In this document: piece after piece, positions 1-7,112 of the stretch
Position numbering within the stretch: position 1 is the stretch's first letter
Layout: each line of letters starts with the position of its first letter
DNA from: an uncultured Gilliamella sp.
GTDB taxonomy: Bacteria; Pseudomonadota; Gammaproteobacteria; Enterobacterales; Enterobacteriaceae
Direction of reading: 5' to 3'
Assembly: GCA_945291235.1 (NCBI GenBank)
Contig: CALYQY010000076.1
Span: forward strand, 1 to 11,470
Length of the DNA: 11,470 nt
The notes under the pieces: generated by a model
What the model saw: the letters and a program-made list of their open reading frames with translations, nothing else
Database searches by the model: none
Told to the model about the DNA's origin: nothing
Translations under genes and position numbers: made by a program

Positions 1-1
1 G

Positions 2-1036
2 TCGGCGATCTTAATGCTCGTTATGGGTTATGGGATTACGCTAGATGTCGAAAATTTACGTTTTGCCGTGCTCGATCGTGACCAAAGTGAAATCAGTCAA
101 AACTATACGCTTAATTTGTCTGGTTCCAAACGTTACTTTGTTGAAAGGCCACCTATAACGGATTATGCCGATATGGATGCCCGTTTACGAAGTAATGATA
201 TTGCGTTAGCGATTGAAATTCCACCTAATTTTGGACGAGATATTCAACGTGGTGATTCAGTTGATATCGGTGTTTGGATAGATGGTGCCATGCCACTACG
301 AGCAGAAACCATTAAAGGCTATGTACAAGGTATGCACCTTGCTTGGCTAAGTCAAAAAGTTAAAGAAATGTCGGGAAAAGATTCAACCAGTTTGGCGAAT
401 ATTGAGACGCGGTATCGATATAATCCTGATGTAAAAAGCTTACCGTCAATGGTACCGGCGGTTATTCCTATTTTATTATTAATGATTCCTTCCATGCTGG
501 CTGCTTTATCGGTTGTCCGTGAAAAAGAGATGGGATCGATTATTAATTTATATGTTACCCCTGTGACTCGTGCCGAATTTTTATTAGGGAAGCAGGTACC
601 GTATATTATTATTTCTATGTTTAGTTTTTTGCTGTTGCTGTTTATGGCGATTACTATTTTTGGCGTGCCAATCAAAGGCAGTTTATTCACGTTATGCTTG
701 GCTGCTTTAGCTTATTGTATTATTTCAACGGGACTTGGGCTGTTGGCGTCAACTATTACACGTAGTCAAATTGCAGTGATATTTTTAACCTGTGTCGGCA
801 CTATGTTACCTGCTATTCAGTTTTCGGGTTTACTCAATCCTGTGGCTTCATTGGAGGGGAGTGGGCGTTATATCGGTGAAGTTTATCCGACAACACATAT
901 GCTAATCATTGCACGAGGTGTATTTAATAAAGCACTGGGTTTTAATGATTTACACAATTCTTTATTCGCATTATTAGTCACTATTCCTGTTGTGCTGTGC
1001 GCCAGTATTTTTCTTCTTAAAAAACAGGAAGGGTAG
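2..1036 (+). CDS. rbbA: RbbA, ribosome-associated ATPase/ABC permease, C-terminal part (5' end outside window)
   Basis: The open frame runs in from the left edge (codons from base 2, before the first ATG at 14), so this is the C-terminal third of a larger protein. It matches the ABC-2 membrane domain at the end of E. coli RbbA (YhiH), including the shared ending LLKKQEG. Numbering from the ATG at 14, residues 11-145 form the extracytoplasmic loop with the motif [11 protein letters not shown] (68-78). A first helix lies at about 148-168, followed by the cytoplasmic VREKEMGSI (168-176). Further helices lie at about 195-217, 222-247, 251-273 and 316-336. In E. coli, RbbA binds ribosomes and carries two N-terminal ATPase domains; these would lie left of the window and are not seen. 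The stop is 2 nt before yhhJ, so the two are almost certainly one operon and probably one membrane complex. The frame is intact to the stop. Confidence 0.93.
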   Translation, partial: SAILMLVMGYGITLDVENLRFAVLDRDQSEISQNYTLNLSGSKRYFVERPPITDYADMDARLRSNDIALAIEIPPNFGRDIQRGDSVDIGVWIDGAMPLRAETIKGYVQGMHLAWLSQKVKEMSGKDSTSLANIETRYRYNPDVKSLPSMVPAVIPILLLMIPSMLAALSVVREKEMGSIINLYVTPVTRAEFLLGKQVPYIIISMFSFLLLLFMAITIFGVPIKGSLFTLCLAALAYCIISTGLGLLASTITRSQIAVIFLTCVGTMLPAIQFSGLLNPVASLEGSGRYIGEVYPTTHMLIIARGVFNKALGFNDLHNSLFALLVTIPVVLCASIFLLKKQEG

Positions 1037-1038
1037 TT

Positions 1039-2172
1039 ATGAAGCAAAGCTTAATTAATATTTATCGATTAGGTATTAAGGAATTATGGGGACTATTACG
1101 CGATCCTATCATGCTTCTGTTAATAGGTTACTGTTTTACGTTTGATATTTATATTGCCGCTACAGCAACATCTGACTCGCTTCATCATGCCTCAATAGCG
1201 GTGGTTGATGAAGATGATTCACCGTTATCAAGACAAATTGTTGCGGCTTTTTATCCACCGATGTTTAATCAACCTGTAAAATTATATTCAATGGATGAGG
1301 TGGATCGAGGCATGGATACCGATAGTTATACCTTTGCTTTAAATATTCCGCCTAATTTTCAGCGTGATGTGTTGAACAATCAAAGTCCTGAAATTCAATT
1401 AAATATCGATGCGACTCGAATGGGGCAAGCTTTTGTAGGGAATGGTTATATCACACAAATCATCACGGGTGAAGTGACAGAGTATGTTAATCGTTATAGC
1501 AAAGCAACGGATTTACCTGTCAATATTCAAGTTCATACCTCATTTAATCCGAATTTAACTCGCTCTTGGTTTGGCTCGGTAATGGAAATCATTAATATTG
1601 TAACGACGTTATCCATTATTTTAACCGGAGCTGCATTAATGCGAGAACGTGAACATGGCACTATTGATCATCTGCTTTCCATGCCTGTCACACCGTTTCA
1701 AATAATGATATCTAAGGTATGGTCAATGGGATTAGTGGTGTTAATCTCAACTTGGGTGGCATTACTATTGGTGGTAAAAAGCTGGCTTAATGTTCCAATT
1801 AATGGCTCAATTACGTTATTTTTGATTGGAGCCGCTTTACATTTATTTGTGACAACGTCACTTGGAATCTTTATGGCAACCATAGCCAAATCAACGGCAC
1901 AATTTGCCATGTTGTTAATTTTAATTTTATTACCGTTGCAAATGTTGTCCGGTGGTAGTACACCAAGGGAAAGTATGCCTGAAGTAGTACAAAATATTAT
2001 GATGATTGCCCCAACAACGCATTTTGTCGAATTAGGGCAAGCCATACTATATCGTGGTGCAGGGTTGAGTGTTGTGTGGACATCCTATGTATGGTTAATT
2101 GGAATTGGATCGGTCTTTTTCTTTATAGCATTAAGACGTTTCCGTAGCTCAATTGTTAATATGGGATCGTAA
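1039..2172 (+). CDS. yhhJ: YhhJ, ABC-2 type permease partner of RbbA
   Basis: This 377-residue inner-membrane permease closely follows E. coli YhhJ (about 374 residues). One N-terminal helix (about 24-42) is followed by an extracytoplasmic domain (about 43-175) containing NIPPNFQRDVL (102-112) and INIDATRM-like sequence (about 121-128). Four to five helices then lie at about 183-201, 227-247, 257-281, 287-303 and 346-366. The coupling loop EREHGTIDHLL starts at 203, and LSGGSTPRES starts at 303; both are typical of the family. The start is fixed by the AGGAAGGG Shine-Dalgarno inside the last codons of rbbA and by the 2-nt gap, so translation is probably coupled. In enterobacteria the gene sits with rbbA and an HlyD-type adaptor gene (yhiI); an adaptor, if present, would be upstream of this window. 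The substrate is unknown. A strong terminator follows. Confidence 0.93.
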   Translation: MKQSLINIYRLGIKELWGLLRDPIMLLLIGYCFTFDIYIAATATSDSLHHASIAVVDEDDSPLSRQIVAAFYPPMFNQPVKLYSMDEVDRGMDTDSYTFALNIPPNFQRDVLNNQSPEIQLNIDATRMGQAFVGNGYITQIITGEVTEYVNRYSKATDLPVNIQVHTSFNPNLTRSWFGSVMEIINIVTTLSIILTGAALMREREHGTIDHLLSMPVTPFQIMISKVWSMGLVVLISTWVALLLVVKSWLNVPINGSITLFLIGAALHLFVTTSLGIFMATIAKSTAQFAMLLILILLPLQMLSGGSTPRESMPEVVQNIMMIAPTTHFVELGQAILYRGAGLSVVWTSYVWLIGIGSVFFFIALRRFRSSIVNMGS

Positions 2173-2190
2173 ATCACTTACTATATGCTG

Positions 2191-2247
2191 ATAAACCATA
2201 ACCAATCTATTGATTTTTAATGAGTTGGTTATGGTTTATTATTTTTT
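2191..2247 (+). terminator. Rho-independent terminator of rbbA-yhhJ
   Basis: A perfect 15-bp inverted repeat, ATAAACCATAACCAA (2191-2205) and TTGGTTATGGTTTAT (2225-2239), encloses a 19-nt loop and is followed by TA and six T residues (2242-2247). It lies 19 nt past the yhhJ stop. The stem is long but AT-rich. There is no T tract on the opposite strand, so it should act on + strand transcripts only. Confidence 0.88.
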
Positions 2248-2924
2248 CAATTTAATTGCCTTCATCTTCTATAATGGTCATTATCATCTTGAATCAATCA
2301 TATTTACTTAAACCGATCAGTGAATAAAATTGCAATCTTCGTTTATTGAGCTAACTTAATGTTTGTCATTAATATTGGGTTGTTACGCCAAATATTTTCA
2401 TAATTTTATAAATATGAATGATTTTGTCACTAAAATGAATGTAAATGTCATTTCTTTTATATCAGTTATTGTTAAAATTTACCGCAAATTTAGCCAGCTA
2501 CAAGTGTTAAATCCTAATAAACATAATGGGTTAAGATTAACAGTTGTGGCAATGTTATTTTCTTGAGTAGTAAATAAATTAATGCTTGTGTTTGTCATTT
2601 AAGACTGTTGTATGAAAATTTAATGGTTTTCATATGATGAAATTCAGCGCTATTTCGTTAATTTAATTTTAGTGGTCTTGTTGTCGCTAAAAGTGTTCAC
2701 AAATTTTCAGGCAAAGTCACGAAATAAGTAAAGGCTGTCTTATTTTTGTTTTGAATTAAGGCTGATTCAACCTTAATTCCTGTATGTCTATCTATCAAGA
2801 TAGATATTAAAATCTTTAAAGTTCCACCATTTATTCAATTACTAGAACTAGCATGTTTACCAGCGAAAGTAATATTCATTCTTAACGTGGTTTCCATTTA
2901 ATGGAATAAATGATGAAATGTTTA
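2248..2924. other. Gene-free AT-rich spacer between yhhJ and the AraC-type gene
   Basis: About 680 bases lie between the yhhJ terminator and the 3' end of the regulator gene. The only open frame over 60 codons (2363-2566, +) starts at TTG, has no Shine-Dalgarno and shows no recognisable domain, so I do not call it. The right half carries a cluster of dyads (2722-2806) and a further near-perfect palindrome TTCCATT-T-AATGGAA at 2892-2906, just past the regulator stop. No remnant of a known gene or mobile element could be recognised by reading. Confidence 0.6.
2722..2806. repeat. Cluster of three adjacent inverted repeats
   Basis: Three separate dyads stand in a row. AAATAAG (2722-2728) pairs with CTTATTT (2739-2745), 10-nt loop. 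GAATTAAGG (2753-2761) pairs with CCTTAATTC (2771-2779), 9-nt loop. TATCTATC (2789-2796) pairs with GATAGATA (2799-2806), 2-nt spacer. The first is followed by a short T run, so it could be a weak + strand terminator. All three are intact base by base, but low GC makes them weaker as RNA folds. Function unknown: structured RNA, operators, or remains of a small mobile repeat. Confidence 0.45.
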
Positions 2925-3746
2925 TTAGTTTCGTTTGGTGTTTTTTAATTCTCTTGGCGTTAATCCAAAATTAGCTTTAAATCTTTGTGAAAACCGAGTG
3001 GACGAAGAATATCCTATCATTTCAGCGATATATTCTGTTGAAAAATTAGAGGTTTGTAATAAATGAAGCGCTTGTCCCATCACGAGTTTTTCCTTAATTT
3101 TTTGTATATTTTCCCCTTCAAGTTTCAATTTTCGATATAGCGTTGCTTTACTCATACAGATTTCTTTGCAAATTTCATCAATGGTTATTTTTTTATTGTC
3201 TTTTTTATTAAATATTTCAATTACTTTTTGCGTGGTTTCTTTTCGATTGGGTAAACATGCCAAATTTTCATAACCGGAATGGACCAACAGTTTAATAATT
3301 TCTTTTCTACGATTTGTAATGATGTCATCAGATGCCCATTCTAAGCATTCTATCATTTGTGAAACACATTTATAAAAGGCAGAATTTGCTTTCCCTGCGG
3401 TATATTCATTGGTTTTCTTTGTATTGATGTTGATTGATGTATCATTAAAATCAGAAAATTCAAAATTAATAAGTAATGCAAAATAATTCGTATTTGCGGG
3501 TATATTTCTCATGTTCATTGATTGAACATCGGTGAAAAAAATAAAATCTCCTGTATTGCAGGCTAGTTTTTTTTCATTACCAATCACTTTGCAACCACTT
3601 AATATAATTATCAGTAAAGGCTTTAAAATTGGTATATTTGATAAATTTTGTTGCTTTTTAGAGGTGTAAATTGAGATATAATTGCTGTTACTATTTGCTT
3701 CACTTAACTGTTTAAGTTTTTCAATTTCTACTGCGGTATTATTCAT
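2925..3746 (-). CDS. AraC-family transcriptional regulator
   Basis: The protein is 273 residues, typical length for a full AraC-type regulator. The N-terminal 170 residues are divergent and look like a small sensing/dimerisation domain: the beta-rich stretch PLLIIILSGCKVIGN (43-57) and GDFIFF (66-71) resemble a cupin-like fold. The C-terminal part is the classical double helix-turn-helix: first at about 187-208 (ITIDEICKEICMSKATLYRK), second at about 235-257 (EYIAEMIGYSSSTRFSQRFK), ending in the family signature F-G-L-T-P-R-E-L (260-267). The ligand and targets cannot be named. It stands alone: long gene-free spacers flank both sides, and it is not in an operon. The start ATG at 3746 is preceded by GGGG about 8 nt upstream and AGG directly adjacent; neither is an ideal Shine-Dalgarno, so the start is likely but not certain. 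The gene is visibly AT-rich, with AAA/AAT/ATT-heavy codons, compared with cmoA and cmoB. Confidence 0.85.
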   Translation of the reverse strand: MNNTAVEIEKLKQLSEANSNSNYISIYTSKKQQNLSNIPILKPLLIIILSGCKVIGNEKKLACNTGDFIFFTDVQSMNMRNIPANTNYFALLINFEFSDFNDTSININTKKTNEYTAGKANSAFYKCVSQMIECLEWASDDIITNRRKEIIKLLVHSGYENLACLPNRKETTQKVIEIFNKKDNKKITIDEICKEICMSKATLYRKLKLEGENIQKIKEKLVMGQALHLLQTSNFSTEYIAEMIGYSSSTRFSQRFKANFGLTPRELKNTKRN

Positions 3747-3920
3747 CCTAATTGCCCCATTACTTTCGTGTATTTTTTATCGTGATGATGAAAAACATGT
3801 TGACGTTGTTCAGTATATCGTTCTGTTATAAAATTTATGCTTCATACACTGAATCTATTAACGTATAAGCAAACAATAAATAAGGTCACAAAAATTTTTT
3901 ACACATTTAGTACTCCAGTT

Positions 3921-4036
3921 GGTTATGGAAAAATGTAAGCCAATGTCCAAAAAGTTGTGGCCTTTAATGAAATTTACTTATAAAGCTTTGTTACTAAAAA
4001 ATTAATTCACAACTTTTTATAAGCAATGCCATAACC
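3921..4036. repeat. Nested inverted repeat, 116 nt, in gene-free DNA
   Basis: Two perfect inverted pairs are nested: GGTTATGG (3921-3928) with CCATAACC (4029-4036), and inside it AAAAAGTTGTG (3949-3959) with CACAACTTTTT (4008-4018). The two arms are separated by unequal spacers (20 nt on the left, 10 nt on the right), and the centre is 48 nt. This is compatible with a folded small RNA or with a decayed miniature element. No target-site duplication was seen. Confidence 0.4.
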
Positions 4037-4244
4037 TATCAAACATAATCTATGTGAAAATGTATATTTATTTAACGTATTTTAATTACTCAAAATAAAG
4101 CTATTTATTCGTTTAAAACTGTTTTTTCGAGCTTTGTTATTTCTGGATTAGCATTTTGAAGACATACTTTAGCACTGTATATTCTTCTTTTTTGACTTAT
4201 TTTTGAACTGTTAGTATGCATTTAATACACGCTAACAACTCGAT

Positions 4245-4278
4245 AAAGTTAACATATTTTAATCAAAACGTTAACTTT
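4245..4278. repeat. GTTAAC dyad (possible operator)
   Basis: AAAGTTAAC (4245-4253) and GTTAACTTT (4270-4278) form a perfect 9-bp inverted repeat with a 16-nt spacer, and each arm itself contains the palindrome GTTAAC. Centre-to-centre distance is about 24-25 bp, a little over two helical turns, as for paired regulator sites. The protein is unknown. It lies between the 3' end of umuC and the start of the AraC-type gene. Confidence 0.3.
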
Positions 4279-4464
4279 TTGTAAAATAAATTTTATGAGT
4301 AAAAAATCAAATTTGCATGTTATGACTATTTTTATATGCCCAATCGTTATTTATCTTAACGTTTATTATGATAAAAAAACGTAATTTAGATTTTTCTGTT
4401 GGAAATGCAAAAATTTACAACATTATTCTTCGTTATAATGATTGGTTATTTTTGTTGCTAATTA

Positions 4465-5730
4465 TCATTTAACTAATGGTAATTCATCCCAACGTGTTGT
4501 GTAACGTTGGCTAAGCCGTTCTCGTTTGATCTGCCAAGGTGCGGTTTTTCTACTTCCGCCTAATTGAATGGTATTTTTACCCATTTTTTGATTAATGGTA
4601 TCGATTGTTTTCATTAAGTTATCATTTTTTTGCTGTAAGACTGGCAGACTATTTAAAGCAAATAAGTCAGATTGGCAAAAGCTATCTTTAGCTTTTAAAT
4701 CGAGTAACATAACACCTGACTTCATAAATAAAAATCCTTTTTTATAAATTGCTGTTAGTCCCTGTTGTGCCGCATGAATAATTACTCTTGAATCATCAGT
4801 AGGTGATAGTAGCGGTACGACAATCGAGGGATTGTATTGAATTAAGTCTTGACGAAACCGATTTGTTTTCAAAAAAACAAGTACAGCATTAGCAATCGAT
4901 TTTTGTTGTCTTAGTTTTTCAGCTCCTCGACTGGCGTGAATACGAATGGCTTCTTGCAAATCAAATAATTCACCTGTTAACTGCCCAAAACTACGTGATG
5001 TCATAATGTTTTTTTTAGGTGTTGCAATGTCATCTAATTCAATAGCGTTAATACCTTGCAACTCTAATATGGTACGTTCAAGCACGACGGAAAATTGTTG
5101 TCTAATTTGTTTTAAATCTGCCTGACGCAGATCCCACGCAGTATGAATGCCTAATGTTTGCAATCTTTTGGCTATGCGTCTGCCAACGCCCCAAATTTCA
5201 TCAACAGGAAATGATTTTAAAATCTGATCAAGTAAGGCTGAATCGTTAGGAAGGCAATAGACCCCTTGATAAATAGGCTGCTTTTTTGCAATGTGGTTTG
5301 CCAACTTTGCTAACGTGTGGGTTGATGCAATGCCAATACTTACCGGAATTCCCGTATCACGTTTTACTATTGCCCTTAAATGTTGACAATGGGTTGTAAC
5401 ATCGCTAAATCCCGCCAGTTTAATAAAAGCTTCGTCAATAGAGTAGGGTTCAATATCGGCAGTATAATGGCTGACAGTATCAAAAACACGTTGGCTCATA
5501 TCGCCATAAAGTTCATAGTTAGAACTTAATAATGTAATTTGTTTTCGAATGTTAGCCTCAATTTGGTAGGCAGGCATACCCATTGGTACTAAAGGTTTAA
5601 GTTCATTGGAGCGTGCGATGACACATCCATCATTATTGGATAAAATGCCAATTGGTTTTCCTTCTAATTTAGGGTTAAAAACACGCTCACACGAAGCATA
5701 AAAGTTATTACAATCAATCAGCCCAATCAT
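4465..5730 (-). CDS. umuC: UmuC, catalytic subunit of DNA polymerase V (Y-family translesion polymerase)
   Basis: The 421-residue protein has practically the same length as E. coli UmuC (422) and aligns throughout. It performs error-prone synthesis across DNA lesions together with cleaved UmuD and RecA. Visible key sites are catalytic D6 in MIGLIDCNNFYAS, the steric-gate Tyr Y11, the SNNDGCVIARSNE block (31-43), the second catalytic pair D99-E100 in YSIDEAF, the helix-hairpin-helix region around WGVGRRIAKRLQTLGI (180-195), and a beta-clamp-binding QSDLF at 353-357. The start is taken at ATG 5730, not at the longer frame to 5781: that extension reads the tail of umuD out of frame, while MIGLIDC matches the family N-terminus. 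The ATG overlaps the umuD stop as ATGA (5727-5730), and there is no strong Shine-Dalgarno of its own, so translation is probably coupled to umuD. Confidence 0.95.
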   Translation of the reverse strand: MIGLIDCNNFYASCERVFNPKLEGKPIGILSNNDGCVIARSNELKPLVPMGMPAYQIEANIRKQITLLSSNYELYGDMSQRVFDTVSHYTADIEPYSIDEAFIKLAGFSDVTTHCQHLRAIVKRDTGIPVSIGIASTHTLAKLANHIAKKQPIYQGVYCLPNDSALLDQILKSFPVDEIWGVGRRIAKRLQTLGIHTAWDLRQADLKQIRQQFSVVLERTILELQGINAIELDDIATPKKNIMTSRSFGQLTGELFDLQEAIRIHASRGAEKLRQQKSIANAVLVFLKTNRFRQDLIQYNPSIVVPLLSPTDDSRVIIHAAQQGLTAIYKKGFLFMKSGVMLLDLKAKDSFCQSDLFALNSLPVLQQKNDNLMKTIDTINQKMGKNTIQLGGSRKTAPWQIKRERLSQRYTTRWDELPLVK

Positions 5731-6173
5731 GCATGACCACGTTTTCGTAAAGAATGAATAGTGTGTATAACAACGCCCCATATATGGACTTCTTTACCCG
5801 CTAATGAAATAGGGGGATAAAGTTCATTGCCTGATAATAGATAATGTTGTCCATCAATAAGTCCCAGGCACTTACATGTTAGTTCACCGTCAACAGCTGC
5901 AACGACAATATCTTCTATTTGGGGTGCTAATGAACGATCTACTACTAAAAGATCACCACTAAAAATACCATAGTTAATCATTGATTCACCTTGTGCTTTA
6001 ATATAATAAGTAGCACTTGGGTGTTTAACTAAGTGATCGGTTAAGTCCAGTTTGGCTTCTAAATAATCATCAGCAGGCGATGGAAAGCCAGCCCTGACAG
6101 GGGTATCAACCAAAGGTAAGTAATTTTTGATAGTGCTATCAACGGTTCCTAGCACAATACAGGATTTACTCAA
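5727..6173 (-). CDS. umuD: UmuD, self-cleaving subunit of DNA polymerase V
   Basis: The frame stays open up to 6437, but the family N-terminus and a strong TAGGAGA Shine-Dalgarno (6181-6187 complement), 8 nt upstream, place the start at TTG 6173. This gives 148 residues against 139 in E. coli. The protein is a LexA/UmuD-type serine protease (S24 family) that cleaves itself on RecA filaments and then joins UmuC. The cleavage site is A28-G29 in RAGFPSPADDY; the catalytic dyad is S64 in GESMINYG and K101 in VDGELTCK. The cleavage residues are Ala-Gly, as in LexA and plasmid UmuD-like proteins, rather than the Cys-Gly of E. coli UmuD. It is the first gene of the umuDC operon, under a LexA box at 6242-6261. 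The C-terminal tail (LRKRGHA) is slightly longer than in E. coli. No frameshift or missing catalytic residue. Confidence 0.93.
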   Translation of the reverse strand: MSKSCIVLGTVDSTIKNYLPLVDTPVRAGFPSPADDYLEAKLDLTDHLVKHPSATYYIKAQGESMINYGIFSGDLLVVDRSLAPQIEDIVVAAVDGELTCKCLGLIDGQHYLLSGNELYPPISLAGKEVHIWGVVIHTIHSLRKRGHA

Positions 6174-6180
6174 GAACGTT

Positions 6181-6187
6181 TCTCCTA
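6181..6187 (-). promoter_or_regulatory. Ribosome binding site deciding the umuD TTG start
   Basis: On the - strand the sequence reads TAGGAGA, then about 8 nt, then TTG (6173-6171). No ATG is available in frame between this site and the conserved FPSP region, and the upstream in-frame ATG codons (to 6437) would read through the LexA box and promoter. This supports TTG as the true initiator. Confidence 0.8.
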
Positions 6188-6241
6188 AAAATATACAGGT
6201 AAAATTTATACTATGTAGTAGTATTCGTGATAAAAAACGAA

Positions 6242-6261
6242 TAGTGTATAAATATACAGTA
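6242..6261. promoter_or_regulatory. LexA-binding SOS box of umuDC
   Basis: TAGTGTATAAATATACAGTA differs from the E. coli-type ideal TACTGTATATATATACAGTA at only two places: one in the conserved half site (GTGT instead of CTGT) and one in the AT spacer. It lies 68 nt upstream of the umuD TTG and overlaps the predicted -10 element, the arrangement expected for LexA repression. Confidence 0.85.
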
Positions 6262-6278
6262 TAAAATTCTTGATTCAA
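6251..6278 (-). promoter_or_regulatory. Predicted sigma-70 promoter of umuDC
   Basis: On the - strand, a -35 TTGAAT (6278-6273) and a -10 TATATT (6256-6251) are separated by 16 nt. The -10 lies inside the LexA box, so LexA binding would block polymerase. The resulting leader would be about 70 nt. It contains a small hairpin, TATTCG (6243-6238 complement) pairing with CGAATA (6227-6222 complement). Confidence 0.6.
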
Positions 6279-6797
6279 TGAAAAACACTGTAAAAAAATA
6301 GCAATGTGACAAAAAATGACCATGTGTAATGGATGATAAGTATATTTTGACGAACCAGTAAGTTTGACGATCTGAATCAAGAATAGTTGAAATAATGGCA
6401 GGATTGAATTTGTATTGTTGCAAAAAATGGAGAACAAAATCGCAAGCTATCATAATAATTGATTTAAATTACATTATGGTATTTTACAAAATCACTTAAA
6501 TAGTTTACATTATATTGATTATTTATTAATTAATTTACAACATAATTCACTATACCTTGTATTTTTGTTCACAGCCCTTATATAAGTGACTAAAGGTAAA
6601 CTTTAAGTGTGACTTATCGAAATAATACAAAAAGTCAATTTGTTAACCTAAGTACGCCTGATGCAATTTTGATTGGTTATCGATGATAAAAAGCGCTATT
6701 TAGTTTGTTTTAGCTTAATTTTGATTTTTACTCTAATTTAACGCTCGTTTTTTTTATTTTCTCATCTTTTGTTTTTTATAAGAATAAAATACCAATA

Positions 6798-6811
6798 TTG
6801 ATATATATCAA
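6798..6811. promoter_or_regulatory. FNR-consensus binding site
   Basis: TTGATATATATCAA is an exact match to the FNR consensus TTGAT-N4-ATCAA, and the palindrome extends two further base pairs on each side (TA...TA, 6796-6813). It lies upstream of the AEC-type transporter. The nearest good -10 (TATAAT, 6887-6892) would place the site centred near -94, within the range of distant activator sites. The sequence is simple and AT-rich, so a chance match is possible in this background. Confidence 0.55.
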
Positions 6812-6886
6812 TAATATTTGTTGCGATTTTTTGTTTTTTTAGACAGTCAGTATTGCCAGCTCGACACAAGGGCGAAAAGAATCAGA

Positions 6887-6892
6887 TATAAT
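6887..6892 (+). promoter_or_regulatory. Possible -10 element for the AEC transporter
   Basis: TATAAT stands at 6887-6892 in GATATAATATT. No good -35 is found at 16-18 nt; TCGACA lies 20 nt upstream, which is too far for an ideal promoter. This fits an activator-dependent promoter. If used, the leader would be about 270 nt. Confidence 0.35.
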
Positions 6893-7112
6893 ATTTTCCA
6901 AGTTATGTTATTTGACATTTAAATATAGCAAGGGTTGTCGTATTAAAAATATTTTTCAAAAACACAAAGTACGTAAAACAACATTTAGTTATATCAAGTT
7001 TTTAAAAAACTGAAAAAAGGTTTTGGCGCTAGTTTTATTATAACTGGGTCATGTTCAGTTTTATTACCTACTTATTTTAGCTCGGTCTATAAATATAAAT
7101 TCTAATCCAAAG

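Larger units (their letters stand above)
3747..4464. other. Gene-free spacer upstream of the AraC-type gene, with several dyads
   Basis: About 720 bases with no open frame worth calling. The right part is the region downstream of umuC (- strand) and the left part holds the regulator promoter. A possible - strand promoter is TATAAC with a weak TTCAGT 17 nt upstream, about 3826-3854, low confidence. The spacer contains a nested inverted repeat (3921-4036), a GTTAAC-containing dyad (4245-4278) and three copies of TTAACGT on the same strand (3858, 4072, 4356). No convincing terminator for umuDC was seen; CATTAT/ATAATG at 4421-4440 is only a 6-bp stem. Confidence 0.55.

Noticed and set aside
2363..2566. 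67-codon + strand open frame in the yhhJ-araC spacer
   Set aside because: It starts at TTG with no Shine-Dalgarno, has no recognisable domain or terminator, and is expected by chance in AT-rich DNA of this length.
2646..2655. AGCGCTATTT repeated at 6692-6701
   Set aside because: A 10-mer match without flanking similarity; likely chance.
4421..4440. CATTAT/ATAATG hairpin as terminator of umuDC
   Set aside because: Only a 6-bp AT stem, and the T run on the - strand is interrupted; too weak to call.
4439..4449. TGATTGGTTAT repeated at 6669-6679
   Set aside because: An 11-mer of simple AT-rich sequence flanking umuDC, not extended beyond the match; too short to call an attachment or insertion repeat.
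5731..5781. 17-residue N-terminal extension of UmuC
   Set aside because: It reads the end of umuD in another frame; the family start is MIGLIDC at 5730 with the ATGA overlap.
6174..6437. N-terminal extension of umuD up to an upstream ATG
   Set aside because: It would translate the LexA box and promoter region, lacks similarity to UmuD, and a strong Shine-Dalgarno sits before the TTG at 6173.
6211..6453. 80-codon - strand frame upstream of umuD
   Set aside because: It overlaps the SOS promoter, consists largely of F/I/L/S residues from T-rich DNA, and has no start signal.
6846..6882. Locally GC-richer patch as a possible tRNA or RNA gene fragment
   Set aside because: No acceptor stem, T-loop consensus or CCA end could be found on either strand.
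6912..6940. TTGACA at about 6913 as the -35 of the transporter promoter
   Set aside because: The sequence 16-18 nt downstream is GGTTGTCG, which is not a -10; the next TATTAA is 23 nt away.
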